A DNA stretch of 64,000 bases from Dokdonella sp. (GTDB lineage Bacteria; Pseudomonadota; Gammaproteobacteria; Xanthomonadales; Rhodanobacteraceae), in assembly GCF_019634775.1 (NCBI RefSeq), contig NZ_JAHCAS010000001.1:2424894-2488893 (forward strand), read 5' to 3'. A program made the translations under genes and the position numbers. This document shows positions 44,378 through 53,475 of this stretch, piece after piece. The stretch's first letter is position 1. Each line of letters opens with the position of its first letter. Under the pieces are notes generated by a model. That model was not told where the DNA came from and did not search any database. It saw only the letters and a list, made by a program, of their open reading frames with translations.

Positions 44378-46237
44378 ATGACCTTCAACCGCAAGACGCT
44401 GTCCGGCGGCGCGCTCGCCATCCTGATCGTGCTGTTCGTCGCCCTCATGCTGGTCGTCAACGTGCTGTTCCGTGGCGCGCGCGTCGACCTGACCGAGAAC
44501 AACCTCTACACGCTGTCGGCGGGGACCAAAGACATCCTGTCGTCGCTCGATGAGCCGGTGAACCTGACCCTGTTCTACTCGGACAAGGGCAGCCAGAACC
44601 TGCCGCAGCTGCGAACCTACGCGACGCGCGTGCGCGAGCTGCTCGAGGAAATGGCTGCGCGGGCCGGCGGCAAGCTCAGGCTCGACGTGATCGATCCGCT
44701 GCCGTTCTCCGAGGACGAAGATCGAGCCGCTGCCTACGGCCTGCAGGCCGTGCCCGTCGGCGCCTCCGGCGAGACGATCTTCTTCGGTCTCGCCGGCAGC
44801 AATTCGACCAACGGTCGCGCTGTGATCCCGTTCTTCCAGCCCGACAAGGAAGCCTTCCTCGAATACGACGTGGCCAAGCTGGTGCACGAACTGGCGACGC
44901 CGAAAAAACCCGTCGTCGGCCTCATCTCAAGCCTGCCGATGGGGCCTGGGTTCGACCCGGCCACGCGGCAGATGCGCGAGCCATGGGCCGTGCAGCAGCA
45001 GCTCTCGCAACTGTTCGAAGTGCGCGATCTCAATGCCGGTGGCCTGACCGCCATACCGGCCGAGATCGGCGTGCTCGTGCTGGTGCATCCGAAGCAGTTG
45101 TCCGACGACGCCCAGTACGCGATCGATCAGTTCGTCCTGCGTGGCGGGCATCTCCTCGTGTTCGTCGATCCTGATGCGGAACTCGATGCCTCGGGCGCCG
45201 ACCCGGAGAATCCGCAGGCGGCGATGTTTGCCGATCGCTCCTCGGACCTGTCGAAGCTGTTCAAGGCCTGGGGCATCGACTACGACCCGAAGACCATCGT
45301 CCTCGACCGCACGCGCGCGGTCGCGGTCCAGGTCGGTCAGGGCAGGGCGCCGGTGCGCCATCCTGGCATCATCGGGCTCACCGCCGCCGAGCTGAATCCG
45401 GATGACGTGGTCACCGCCAATCTCGCGTCGGTCAACGTGTCGAGCGCTGGTTCGATCGCACTGGCCAAGGATTCCGGCCATACCCTGGTGCCGTTGATGC
45501 AGAGTTCGGGCGATGCCATGACCGCGCCCGCCGACCGCCTGCGTATGCTGCCCGATCCATCGACCCTGCTGATCGACTTCAAGCCCGGCGGCGAGCGCTA
45601 CGTGATCGGCGGGCGCATCGAGGGCAGGTTCAAGACCGCCTTCCCCGAGCGCGCGGCCGAGGGCCATCTCGACGAGGCGAAGGAGAACGCGCAGGTCGTC
45701 GTCATCGCCGACACCGACCTGCTGGCCGACCGCCTGTGGGTGCAGGTGCAGAACTTCCTCGGCCAGCGCCTGATGAATGCCTTCGCCAACAACGGTGACC
45801 TCGCTCTCAACGCCGTCGACAACCTGACCGGCTCTTCGTCGCTGATTTCGATCCGCGGCCGTGCGACCTCGCAACGCCCATTCACCACGGTCGAGGCGAT
45901 CCGCCGCAACGCCGATGACCGCTTCCGCGCCAAGGAGCAGGAACTGCAACGCGAACTGCAGGACACCGAGCGCAAGTTGGTTGAGTTGCAGAGCGCCAAG
46001 ACCCAGGACCAGGCAACGATCCTCTCGCCGGCGCAGAAAGCCGAGATCGACAACTTCGTCGCGCGCAAGACCGAGATCCGCAAGGAACTGCGCGACGTGC
46101 GTCGCTCACTCGATGCCGACATCGAAACGCTCGGTGCGCGTCTCAAGTTCATCAACATCGTGCTGATGCCGCTGCTGGTCACCTTGGCTGCGGTCGGCTT
46201 CGCTGTCTGGCAGTCGCGCCGCCGACGTGCGCGCTGA
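44378..46237 (+). CDS. Gldg family (ABC auxiliary) protein
   Basis: A 619-residue protein with one N-terminal membrane helix (LAILIVLFVALMLVVNVLF), a large periplasmic domain and a C-terminal helix near 590-610 followed by a basic tail (WQSRRRRAR). RVDLTENNLYTLSAGTKDIL is the characteristic GldG opening, and VLVLVHPKQLSDDAQYAIDQFVLRGG lies in its DUF4350-like core. A coiled coil (about 510-580, KEQELQRELQDTERKLVELQ) precedes the last helix. It is the auxiliary subunit of the ABC system. Confidence 0.9.
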   Translation: MTFNRKTLSGGALAILIVLFVALMLVVNVLFRGARVDLTENNLYTLSAGTKDILSSLDEPVNLTLFYSDKGSQNLPQLRTYATRVRELLEEMAARAGGKLRLDVIDPLPFSEDEDRAAAYGLQAVPVGASGETIFFGLAGSNSTNGRAVIPFFQPDKEAFLEYDVAKLVHELATPKKPVVGLISSLPMGPGFDPATRQMREPWAVQQQLSQLFEVRDLNAGGLTAIPAEIGVLVLVHPKQLSDDAQYAIDQFVLRGGHLLVFVDPDAELDASGADPENPQAAMFADRSSDLSKLFKAWGIDYDPKTIVLDRTRAVAVQVGQGRAPVRHPGIIGLTAAELNPDDVVTANLASVNVSSAGSIALAKDSGHTLVPLMQSSGDAMTAPADRLRMLPDPSTLLIDFKPGGERYVIGGRIEGRFKTAFPERAAEGHLDEAKENAQVVVIADTDLLADRLWVQVQNFLGQRLMNAFANNGDLALNAVDNLTGSSSLISIRGRATSQRPFTTVEAIRRNADDRFRAKEQELQRELQDTERKLVELQSAKTQDQATILSPAQKAEIDNFVARKTEIRKELRDVRRSLDADIETLGARLKFINIVLMPLLVTLAAVGFAVWQSRRRRAR

Positions 46238-46249
46238 GGGAGGAAAACC

Positions 46250-47446
46250 ATGAACAAGAAGACCCTGATCGTGCTCGGCGTCGCTGCCGCGTTGGCGGTC
46301 GTCGCAGCGCTCGTCGTCGACCATTCACGCGCCCCGCAAAGCGATGTTGCAGCCAAGGCCGGCACCCTCGTGCCGGGCCTGCGTGAGCATGTCAACGATG
46401 TGACCAAGGTCCGTTTCACCGGTGCCGGCAACCACGCCCTGGTGACGCTCGAACGCGGTGACCAGGGCTGGCGCGTCGCCGAGCGTGGCGGCTATGCCGC
46501 CGACGTCGGCAAACTGCGCGAGTTCCTGCTGCGCGTTGCCGGCGCGACCCTGCTCGAGCAGAAGACGGCGAACAAGGAGCGCTACACCGATCTCGGTGTC
46601 GAGGACATCGTCGCCGCGGATGCGCAGGGCGTCCTGGTCGATCTGGAGGGCCTGGCGCAGCCGGTGCGCGTCGTCATCGGCAACTACAACGGCCAGGGCG
46701 GCGATGGCACCTTCGTGCGCCGCGCCGACGAGGCGCAGAGTTGGCTCGCCAAGGGAACGCTGACGCCGGAAAAGGATCCGGCGGCTTGGCTGGCGAAGGA
46801 TCTGGGAAGCATCGCCGCCGACCGCATCGCCACCGTCAGCCTCAGCCATGCCGACGGCAAGAGCGTGCGTGTCGCCAAGCCGTCGCCGGAAGCGGCACAG
46901 TTCACCATCGCCAACATCCCGAAGGGGCGCCAGCCGAGTTCGGAGTACGTCGCCAACGGCCTCGGTTCGGTGCTCGCCGAACTGCGCCTCGACGACGTCG
47001 CACCGGTGGCCGAGCGTGCGCCGCCGGAGTCGGCGGTGAAGGCCCGCTATGCAACCTTCGATGGCGTGGTGGTCGATGCCCTGGCCTGGAAAGACGGCGA
47101 CAAGGCCTGGGCCACGTTCGCCGCATCGCTCGATGCCGAGGCCGCCGGTCGCCACATCGACGAGGCGCAGGCGAAAGCGGCCGCCGACCACGCGGCTGCC
47201 GTTGCCGCCGCGCCCAAGGTTGGTGAAGGCGAAGCGGAGCAGCCCGAGCCACCGGCCGCGCCGCTCGCGGTCCGCGATCCGGCGCAGGATCGCAGCGAGA
47301 GACTGGCCGCGCTCGAGGCCGAGGTGGCCAAGCTGAACCAGTCGTATGCCGGCTGGAGCTTCCATATCCCGGCGTACAAGTACGCGAACATCGACAAGTC
47401 GCTTGAGGATCTGCTCGCGCCGGTCGAGGCGAAGCCGGCGAAATGA
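46250..47446 (+). CDS. DUF4340 protein
   Basis: A 398-residue membrane-anchored protein (N-terminal helix LIVLGVAAALAVVAALVVD). The DUF4340 region (about 60-290) has ADVGKLREFLLRVAGATLLEQKTANKERYTDLGV, given as a two-part block, and KDLGSIAADRIATVSLSHAD. An Ala/Lys/Glu-rich insert follows, then a C-terminal piece ending VEAKPAK. Function is unknown. It completes the four-gene ABC cluster and starts 12 bases after the Gldg gene. Confidence 0.87.
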   Translation: MNKKTLIVLGVAAALAVVAALVVDHSRAPQSDVAAKAGTLVPGLREHVNDVTKVRFTGAGNHALVTLERGDQGWRVAERGGYAADVGKLREFLLRVAGATLLEQKTANKERYTDLGVEDIVAADAQGVLVDLEGLAQPVRVVIGNYNGQGGDGTFVRRADEAQSWLAKGTLTPEKDPAAWLAKDLGSIAADRIATVSLSHADGKSVRVAKPSPEAAQFTIANIPKGRQPSSEYVANGLGSVLAELRLDDVAPVAERAPPESAVKARYATFDGVVVDALAWKDGDKAWATFAASLDAEAAGRHIDEAQAKAAADHAAAVAAAPKVGEGEAEQPEPPAAPLAVRDPAQDRSERLAALEAEVAKLNQSYAGWSFHIPAYKYANIDKSLEDLLAPVEAKPAK

Positions 47447-47829
47447 CGGCGCAACGGGCACGGCTTGCCGGCATCGTCGCGGCTGTGCTCGGCGCGCTCG
47501 CCGTCGCCTGCGGCGCGTTCGGGGCGCACGCCTTGCGTGCGCGTGTCGATGCCGACGCGCTGGCGGTCTGGGGTACCGCGGTCGACTACCAGTTCTGGCA
47601 CGCGTTGGCCCTGTGCGTGGCCGCGCTGCGCATGCCGCATGGTGGCGCCGCGGCGATGCTCGCGGCGATTGCCTTCGGCGCGGGTTGCCTGCTGTTCTGC
47701 GGCAGCCTCTACGCGCTGGCCTTGGGAGCGCCGCGCGTGCTCGGCATGGTCACGCCGTTCGGGGGCGTCGCCTTCATCATCGGCTGGATCGCGCTGGCCT
47801 GGTCGTGGCGCGAGAGGGCGCCAACCTGA
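47443..47829 (+). CDS. DUF423 small membrane protein
   Basis: A 128-residue protein with four hydrophobic helices. AGIVAAVLGALAVACGAFGAHALRAR, YQFWHALAL and TPFGGVAFIIGWIAL are typical of DUF423 (YgdD/YwdK), a family of unknown role. Its ATG overlaps the DUF4340 stop, so it is read with the ABC operon. Confidence 0.9.
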   Translation: MTAQRARLAGIVAAVLGALAVACGAFGAHALRARVDADALAVWGTAVDYQFWHALALCVAALRMPHGGAAAMLAAIAFGAGCLLFCGSLYALALGAPRVLGMVTPFGGVAFIIGWIALAWSWRERAPT

Positions 47830-48132
47830 CCTGCGTTGCGCCAGGAATGTGATGGAGTTCACGTCAGGTCGCGACCGATGCTAGGATGCGCCCCTCAGGA
47901 TTCTCGGGTTGCCGCAGAGTCCGCAACGCCCAGGGATGCACTGATCGGTCCCGCGCGGCACGGCGCAAGCGTTTGAATCTCGATGTCGGGGTGGCATCCG
48001 CGAACCCCGTGGTGGTCGTGTGCGGCTCGTGCAGGCAACCAACCTGCACTTCGCCACGCCCACCCTGCTGCGAACCTTGCGGGCGACATGACGGCAGGGC
48101 GGGACGGTTCAGCATATTCCAGGGGGCTCAAC
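47830..48132. other. Intergenic stretch, 303 bp, with a promoter candidate
   Basis: TTCACG (47858-47863), an 18-base spacer and TAGGAT (47882-47887) make a plausible promoter. About 240 bases of leader with CCG-rich and TTGCCGCAGAGTCCGCAACG stem-like segments follow before the secreted-protein gene. No gene is seen. Confidence 0.5.
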
Positions 48133-48459
48133 ATGAAGCGAACCATGCACCGGTCCATGCCGCGTCCAGGCCGATGGCTGTTGTCGATCGCCTTCGCCGC
48201 GGCTTGCGGCATCGCCCCGACGCAGGCATCCAACGATGCGGGCGATGGTGAGGTTCCCTTCCGCATCAGCCAGCGCGTGCTCGCCGGAGGTGGCGTCAGC
48301 CACGCGAGCAGTGCCTGTTTCGATCTTGCCGCGACCATCGCTGAACCGATCGTCGGTCGTTCGTCCGGCGGCGCGTTCGTGCTCGTCGCCGGGTTCCTTG
48401 GCGAAGCCGAGGCACGTGGTTCCATCTTCCGCTCCAGCTTCGAGGACTGTCAGCCATGA
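48133..48459 (+). CDS. Small secreted protein of unknown family
   Basis: A 108-residue protein with a signal peptide (basic start, then [18 protein letters not shown]). The mature part is about 75 residues with two Cys (SSACFDLA and FEDCQP) that could pair, and ends [14 protein letters not shown] do not recognise the family. The phrase [32 protein letters not shown] resembles the hypothetical secreted proteins often found before collagen-like or adhesin genes. Its stop overlaps the next start (ATGA), so it is made together with the collagen-like protein and may assist it. Confidence 0.7.
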   Translation: MKRTMHRSMPRPGRWLLSIAFAAACGIAPTQASNDAGDGEVPFRISQRVLAGGGVSHASSACFDLAATIAEPIVGRSSGGAFVLVAGFLGEAEARGSIFRSSFEDCQP

Positions 48460-49907
48460 TCCGACTTCCGCGCCTGCTCATTCTCGCCGGTGTGCTTGCA
48501 TTCGCGGGGGCCGCGCATGCGCAGGTTGCCCAGTTGCCAGACTTCACTTACCAGGGGCGATTGCAGCAGAACGGTCAGCCGGCGAGCGGGAGTTTCGACC
48601 TCACCTTCACGCTGTACGACGCGGCCGTTGGCGGCAACGTCGTCGGCACGCCGATCAACGAACCGCAGTATCCTGTCGTCGACGGATTGTTCACTGTGTC
48701 ACTCGCGTTTACCGGAGCGTTCAACGGTCAGCAGCGCTGGTTGCAGGTAAGCGTGAACGGCCAGCCGCTGCTGCCGCGCCAGGCCGTTTCGACCACTCCG
48801 GTTGCGCAGTTTGCGCTGGACGGCAACCCTGGACCCAGCGGCCCCCAAGGCCCGGTCGGAGCGCAGGGGCCGCAAGGTCCAGCCGGAGCGCAGGGCCCCG
48901 CGGGTCCGCAAGGAGAAACCGGTGCGCCCGGTCCGCAGGGGCCCGCCGGAGCCGACGGGGCGCAGGGCCCGGTCGGAGCGCAGGGGCCGCAAGGACCAGC
49001 CGGAGCGCAGGGCCCCGCGGGTCCGCAAGGAGAAACCGGTGCACCCGGTCCGCAGGGGCCCGCCGGAGCCGACGGAGCGCAGGGTCCGGTCGGGCCGCAG
49101 GGTCCCCAAGGCCCGGCCGGCACCTCGTTCGCCGATGCGCCGAGCGACGGACGCACCTATGCGCGCCGCGACGCTGCCTGGATCGAGATCGACCCTTCGA
49201 ACGGACTGCCGTCGCTGTCGGCAGCGATCCTCGCCGATGCACCGACCCTCTACTACAAGCTCGACGAGGCAGCAAACGCCACTGGCTTCGACGACATCGG
49301 TTCGGCCGATATCGACGTCAGCCTGAGCGGCAGCACGCTCACGCTCAAGCCGGGCTGGAGTCGGTTGTTCCCGACCAGTGATGCCAGCTATCTGCGCATG
49401 AACGAAGGAAACGGCAAGGCATCGGCGGTTGGCAACCCGACTGGGACGGCCACGCCGAGCGGCTCCTTGACCGTCGAGGCGATCTTCAGCCCGCAGACCA
49501 ACGGTTCGGGCTACCAGACGATCCTGCATATCGGAGATGATCCGCCGGCGGTGCCCTTCCTTATGTTCGGCGTGGTCAATCTGCAGCCGGCGATTCAGGT
49601 CGGCGCAGGCCAGCGTGTCGATCTGGCCGGACTGACGGCAGGTGCGACCTACCATATCGCCGCGGTGCTCGATGCGGCCGCGAGCGAGGTGCGCGTCTAC
49701 ATCAACGGCCGCTTGCTGCAGGTGCAGGCGATGTTCGGCTTCCCGTTTACCCTGACCGCGCCCAAGGTTCATGTTGCCTCGAGGCCCGACGAGGATCGCC
49801 CGTTCACCTATTCGACGCTTGGTCACGTCGCCTTCTACTACGGCCAAGCCTTGAGCGTGAACCAGATCGTCGACCACGCCAAGGCAGCGGGCCTCTACGG
49901 GCGCTGA
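48456..49907 (+). CDS. Collagen-like secreted protein with LamG-type C-terminal domain
   Basis: A 483-residue protein with a signal peptide ([16 protein letters not shown]). Residues 25-125 form a beta-rich domain ([20 protein letters not shown]) often seen before collagen repeats. Residues about 128-222 are Gly-x-y triplets rich in GPQ, GPA and GAQ; they are followed by a spacer and a concanavalin A-like/LamG domain (about 255-480: [38 protein letters not shown]). A surface or extracellular structural protein or adhesin is likely. The collagen part holds a 117-bp tandem duplication. Confidence 0.85.
   Translation: MIRLPRLLILAGVLAFAGAAHAQVAQLPDFTYQGRLQQNGQPASGSFDLTFTLYDAAVGGNVVGTPINEPQYPVVDGLFTVSLAFTGAFNGQQRWLQVSVNGQPLLPRQAVSTTPVAQFALDGNPGPSGPQGPVGAQGPQGPAGAQGPAGPQGETGAPGPQGPAGADGAQGPVGAQGPQGPAGAQGPAGPQGETGAPGPQGPAGADGAQGPVGPQGPQGPAGTSFADAPSDGRTYARRDAAWIEIDPSNGLPSLSAAILADAPTLYYKLDEAANATGFDDIGSADIDVSLSGSTLTLKPGWSRLFPTSDASYLRMNEGNGKASAVGNPTGTATPSGSLTVEAIFSPQTNGSGYQTILHIGDDPPAVPFLMFGVVNLQPAIQVGAGQRVDLAGLTAGATYHIAAVLDAAASEVRVYINGRLLQVQAMFGFPFTLTAPKVHVASRPDEDRPFTYSTLGHVAFYYGQALSVNQIVDHAKAAGLYGR
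48849..49082 (+). repeat. 117-bp tandem duplication in the collagen-like region
   Basis: 48849-48965 and 48966-49082 each encode the same 39 residues (13 Gly-x-y triplets, from GPVGAQ to GADGAQ). Only a few silent differences separate them. A third partial unit ([13 protein letters not shown]) follows. Confidence 0.92.
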
Positions 49908-50476
49908 TTGCGCCGCCGCGGATGCCAGCACCAGTGCCAGGGTTCGTAGGCGATGCCGTGCGGATTGCCGCGCGGATAGGACAGATGGAAGCCGAAAGCG
50001 GCGGCATTGTGCTCCAGCCAGGCAAAGGCAGCTGACTGCTCGAAGACTTCCTCGAGTGGCTCGTAGCCTGGCGTGGTCAGGTCGAGCACGCGTCCGGAAT
50101 GGTGTTCGCTGTAGCCAGGTGCGGCGCTGACGCGCAGGATCTCCTCGATCGTCAGACCGCGTTCGAGCTTGCGGCGCAGGATGCCCAGCTGGTACTCGGC
50201 CGAGCGGAACGCCGAGACGACCTCGAGCACGATGCCTTCGTCGCGCGCGGTGGCGTGCATGCGCTTCCATGCCGCCGCGGCGCGCGGAACAAGCCATTGC
50301 ATGCGGCCGTGCACGTCAAGGCCGATTGCGGTGAGACGCTCGGGTTCGCGCACGAGGAGCAGTCCGCGCGAACGTCCGTAGTCGTGCGGCACGCCGAGTG
50401 CGTGCGCCGTGGCGACGATGCATCGCCGCTGCGTCGCATTGCAGCGTGCCGGTGGTTCGTGGGCAATCGGATTCAT
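49895..50476 (-). CDS. M15 family D-alanyl-D-alanine carboxypeptidase (VanY-like)
   Basis: A 193-residue zinc peptidase that trims peptidoglycan stem peptides. [17 protein letters not shown] is the usual substrate-side helix; [15 protein letters not shown] holds His and Asp zinc ligands; and YEPWHWCW near the C-terminus holds the catalytic Glu and last His. No signal peptide is seen from ATG 50476. A longer in-frame start at 50524 adds nothing recognisable. The 3' end overlaps that of the collagen-like gene by 13 bases, tail to tail. Confidence 0.88.
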   Translation of the reverse strand: MNPIAHEPPARCNATQRRCIVATAHALGVPHDYGRSRGLLLVREPERLTAIGLDVHGRMQWLVPRAAAAWKRMHATARDEGIVLEVVSAFRSAEYQLGILRRKLERGLTIEEILRVSAAPGYSEHHSGRVLDLTTPGYEPLEEVFEQSAAFAWLEHNAAAFGFHLSYPRGNPHGIAYEPWHWCWHPRRRNQRP

Positions 50477-50606
50477 CGGCGAAGCATACGTGCTACGGCT
50501 GTGCAACCCCACACGGAACAGCATCGCGGACGAAGCGGCTCGCCACCGGTGGCTGGCATGGCGGCCGCGCCTTCAGTCGCGATGCGCGCATGCCAGGCAC
50601 GCTCGT

Positions 50607-51965
50607 TCAGTGGGCACCGATCCATGCGGCAATGTCGTCGATCACGGTCGCATCCACATGGCCTTCGACGCTGTAGTCTTTCGGGCCCGGCGGGTCGCCA
50701 CCCGGCATGAACAGGTGGCTGAGCAATGGATATTCGCGCAGTTGAACGCGCGGTTCGTCGGCGAAGGCTTCACGCCATCGAGCAAAGTCGTCGGCCGGTG
50801 TGACCTGGTAATCGCGTCCGCCCTGCAGGACCAGCAGCGGCTGCGGGATGGAGCGCGTGACCGCAAGCGGATCGTAGCCGGCAAGACTGCGCCAGTATGA
50901 GGCCGGCAGGCCGAGTAGCAGCGGTGCGGTGTCGGGAACCCCTGCATCCAGCGCCTTCACAGCGGCAACCTGCTGTTCGATCGGCGCAAGCACGGTTTCG
51001 ATGTCAGCGTCCGACTTGCCGTCGAGTGCAGCCATGTAACGGATCTGCTGTGGTACGACATCCTCGAGCGCGCGCGCCGGTGCGGCGAGCAGGATGAGGC
51101 CTGCGAGTCGCGTGTCGCGGGTGGCGATGCGCGGCGCGATCATTGCACCGAGACTGTGGCCGGCGACGAACACCCGCGCGGGGTCGATGTCGGAGCGCGT
51201 GCGCAGGGCGGCGGCGGCAGCGATGACATCGAGCGTCACCTCGTCGTCGACGGTGAAGGCTTTGCCACTGAAGCGGACGGGTTCGGCACGCGTGCGCTTC
51301 TCGTAGCGCAGCACGGCGATGCCGTGACTGGCGAGGCCGTGGGCGATGTCGCGGAATGGCTTGTTCGGGCCGATGGTCTCGTCACGGTCGTGCGCGCCCG
51401 AGCCATGTACGAGCACGACAGCGGCGAACGGTCCGTTGCCGGCGGGCAGGGTCAGCGTACCGGGCAGTGCGCCGTGACCTGGGCCAGCGGCGAATTCGAT
51501 CTCGCGCCAGTTCGTGCCCTGTTCGAGTTCGACCGGTGCGGGCGCCTTCTGCGCCGGAACCAGTCGGAACCCGCTGATGCGATCGGCCTCGTCGAAGAAC
51601 ACGCGGGCATCGAGCGACATCATCGGAAAGCTCAGCGTCGAGGTGACGATTTGCTTGCCGGCGACGATCTCGCCACGCAGTTCGCTGCGTGCGCTGCGTG
51701 CGCCGAGTTGCTTCGGCAGGATTTCCCAGGTGTCGCCGAGCTTTTTTGCATCGAGCGCGGCACGGACCTCGTCATTCGCCATCGCCAGCGCATCCTCGTA
51801 ACGTGCGGCATCAAGCAGGTCGAGGAAGCGCGTGGCCAGTTCGGCATGGCGCGGGTTCAGCGTTGCCGCCTCTGCTGGCGGGGGCACCAGCTTGGTGTAC
51901 AGCAGCCAGCCGCCGCCGCACAGCGCGAGGATGACGAGGATGATTGTGATGAGGACCTTTTTCAT
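50607..51965 (-). CDS. Secreted/anchored alpha/beta hydrolase with DUF3887-like N-terminal domain
   Basis: A 452-residue protein anchored by an N-terminal helix (VLITIILVILALCGGGWLLY). Residues about 40-130 form a DUF3887-like domain (LATRFLDLLDAARYEDALAMAN). The hydrolase part has AAVVLVHGSGAHDRDE, a nucleophile Ser in VAGHSLGAM (about 271-279), Asp in LQGGRDYQV and His in LLSHLFMPG, a complete Ser-Asp-His triad. The periplasmic substrate is unknown; an esterase or acyl-peptidase is likely. Confidence 0.87.
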   Translation of the reverse strand: MKKVLITIILVILALCGGGWLLYTKLVPPPAEAATLNPRHAELATRFLDLLDAARYEDALAMANDEVRAALDAKKLGDTWEILPKQLGARSARSELRGEIVAGKQIVTSTLSFPMMSLDARVFFDEADRISGFRLVPAQKAPAPVELEQGTNWREIEFAAGPGHGALPGTLTLPAGNGPFAAVVLVHGSGAHDRDETIGPNKPFRDIAHGLASHGIAVLRYEKRTRAEPVRFSGKAFTVDDEVTLDVIAAAAALRTRSDIDPARVFVAGHSLGAMIAPRIATRDTRLAGLILLAAPARALEDVVPQQIRYMAALDGKSDADIETVLAPIEQQVAAVKALDAGVPDTAPLLLGLPASYWRSLAGYDPLAVTRSIPQPLLVLQGGRDYQVTPADDFARWREAFADEPRVQLREYPLLSHLFMPGGDPPGPKDYSVEGHVDATVIDDIAAWIGAH

Positions 51966-51976
51966 CGCGGCTCCGG

Positions 51977-52156
51977 TCAGCGTGGGCGCTTCAGGAACAT
52001 CAGGAACGAGAAGCCGGCGGCGACGGTATTGACGAGTTCCCAGCCTTGCATGCCAAGGCGGACGAGCTGGGCATCAAAGTCGTCGGACTTGTAGTTGCCC
52101 CACATGCGCTGGTTGATCACCAGCGTCCTGTATTCCCATTGCGTCGTCGCGCTCAT
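51977..52156 (-). CDS. DUF4177 small protein
   Basis: A 59-residue protein. WEYRTLVINQR, LVRLGMQGWELVNTVAAG and FLMFLKRP are the DUF4177 pattern: a small beta-alpha-beta unit of unknown role. It lies between an RHH protein gene (2 bases upstream) and the hydrolase gene (11 bases downstream), all on the - strand. No membrane segment. Confidence 0.82.
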   Translation of the reverse strand: MSATTQWEYRTLVINQRMWGNYKSDDFDAQLVRLGMQGWELVNTVAAGFSFLMFLKRPR

Positions 52157-52157
52157 G

Positions 52158-52361
52158 TCACGGGTCTCCCGATGTCTCGCCGGCATCTTCGGCGACGCCG
52201 GCCGGTGGTGGGGCACGCAGGCGCCCCGATCTGCGCAACGCATCGCGCAGCACGCACTCGATCTGCGCGTTGAGCGAACGCAACTCGTCGTCGGACCACT
52301 TCTGCATGGCTTCGAGGACGGTTGCGTTGATGCGCAACGGATAGGCTTTTTTCTCGGTCAC
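52158..52361 (-). CDS. Arc-type ribbon-helix-helix protein
   Basis: A 67-residue protein. KKAYPLRINATVLEAMQKWSDDELRSLNAQIECVLRDALRR, residues about 4-44 in two blocks, matches the Arc-like RHH fold: a short strand with PLRI, helix A and helix B (SLNAQIECVLRDAL). The acidic/Pro tail is likely disordered. It may bind DNA as a dimer and control the SPFH gene upstream, which ends 26 bases before it. Confidence 0.85.
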   Translation of the reverse strand: MTEKKAYPLRINATVLEAMQKWSDDELRSLNAQIECVLRDALRRSGRLRAPPPAGVAEDAGETSGDP

Positions 52362-52387
52362 GTCTGCATACGGGCGGGTGATGCGTC

Positions 52388-53257
52388 TCAGTACAGCGAG
52401 CCGGTATTGACCACCGGCTGCGTGGAACGATCGCCACAGAGCACGACGAGCAGGTTGCTGACCATTGCCGCGCGGCGCTCGTTGTCCAGATCCACCACGC
52501 CGCGCTTGCCGAGTTCGGCCAGCGCCATCTCGACCATGCTGACGGCGCCTTCGACGATGCGTTCGCGCGCGGCGACGATCGCGCCGGCCTGTTGGCGCTG
52601 CAGCATGGCCTGGGCGATCTCCTGTGCGTAGGCGAGGTGGCTGATGCGCGCCTCGATGACCTCGACTCCGGCCTTGGCGAGGCGTTCCTGGATCTCGTCG
52701 CGCAGGTGTGCGTTGACTTCCTTGCCATGGCTGCGCAGGGCGATGTCCTTGTCGTCGTGCGCGTCATAGGGATAGCTGGTGGCCATCTGGCGCAGCGCCG
52801 CCTCGGCTTGGATATGCACGAAGTTCTCGTAGTCATCGACCATGAATACCGCCTCGGCGGTGTCGACGACCTGCCAGACCACGATGGCACCGATCTCGAT
52901 CGGGTTGCCGTCGCTATCGTTGACCTTGAGCTTGCCGGACTCGAAGTTGCGCACACGCAGCGACACCGACTCGCGCGAGTAGAGCGGGTTGGTCCAGCGC
53001 AGCCCCTGGTCGCGTACCGTGCCCTGGTAGCGGCCGAACAGCTGCATGACGCGACCCACGTTCGGCTGCACTGCGAACAGGCCCTTGAACAGGAAGGCGA
53101 TCAGCGCGATCAGCAGGGCCGGCGGCAGCACCTGCGCAACCGGTGGGTCGGGAACCTTCACCACGCTGACCAGCCAGGCGACCGAGCCGAGCAGGCTGGC
53201 AAGGAGAATGACGAAGACCGGGATACCGGGAAGTGAGAACGCCTGTCGCTCGTTCAT
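52388..53257 (-). CDS. SPFH domain (band 7/stomatin-like) protein
   Basis: A 289-residue inner-membrane protein. Two hydrophobic segments (GIPVFVILLASLLGSVAWLV and ALLIALIAFLFKGLFAV) precede the SPFH domain, which begins near VGRVMQLFGRYQGTVRDQGLRW and includes VRNFESGKLKVNDSDGNPIEI and VVDTAEAVFMVDDYENFVHIQ. A C-terminal helix follows (AQAMLQRQQAGAIVAARERIVEGAVS). Such proteins organise membrane microdomains or control proteases. It is first in a three-gene unit with an RHH and a DUF4177 protein. GGAGAA precedes the start. Confidence 0.9.
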   Translation of the reverse strand: MNERQAFSLPGIPVFVILLASLLGSVAWLVSVVKVPDPPVAQVLPPALLIALIAFLFKGLFAVQPNVGRVMQLFGRYQGTVRDQGLRWTNPLYSRESVSLRVRNFESGKLKVNDSDGNPIEIGAIVVWQVVDTAEAVFMVDDYENFVHIQAEAALRQMATSYPYDAHDDKDIALRSHGKEVNAHLRDEIQERLAKAGVEVIEARISHLAYAQEIAQAMLQRQQAGAIVAARERIVEGAVSMVEMALAELGKRGVVDLDNERRAAMVSNLLVVLCGDRSTQPVVNTGSLY

Positions 53258-53320
53258 GAAAGTTCTCCGCAGCAACGTGGCCGCGACACGGATGTCGCAG
53301 GTGCCAGTGGGCACGCAGAG

Positions 53321-53350
53321 AAGATATCAAAAAGATATCAGTCGTGTAAA
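53321..53350 (-). promoter_or_regulatory. Promoter candidate with a GATATC direct repeat before the SPFH operon
   Basis: On the - strand TTTACA (53350-53345), an 18-base spacer and TATCTT (53326-53321) form a sigma70-like promoter, 63 bases before the start. The spacer and -10 contain two TTTGATATC-like repeats 11 bases apart, a possible operator for the RHH protein. Confidence 0.55.
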
Positions 53351-53354
53351 GACG

Positions 53355-53475
53355 GGAAGTGGGGGAACAGGGAATGGGAGAGCAGGGAGTCAGGGATTGA
53401 TCAGAACACCCTGTATTGGACACGGGCGGAGCCCGCTTTGAACCGTTCCCTATTCCCGGTGCTCCATTCCCGCCT
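53355..53475. repeat. GGGAATGGGGAA repeats flanking a TGATCAG palindrome
   Basis: GGGGGAACAGGGAATGGGAG (53361 on) and CCGTTCCCTATTCCCGGTGC plus TCCATTCCCGCC (53440-53471) face each other. Between them lies CAGGGATTGATCAGAACACC with CTG (53391-53413), copy 3 of the AGGGA/TCCCT element. The stop codon of the gene at 53450 lies in the right arm. Confidence 0.75.
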
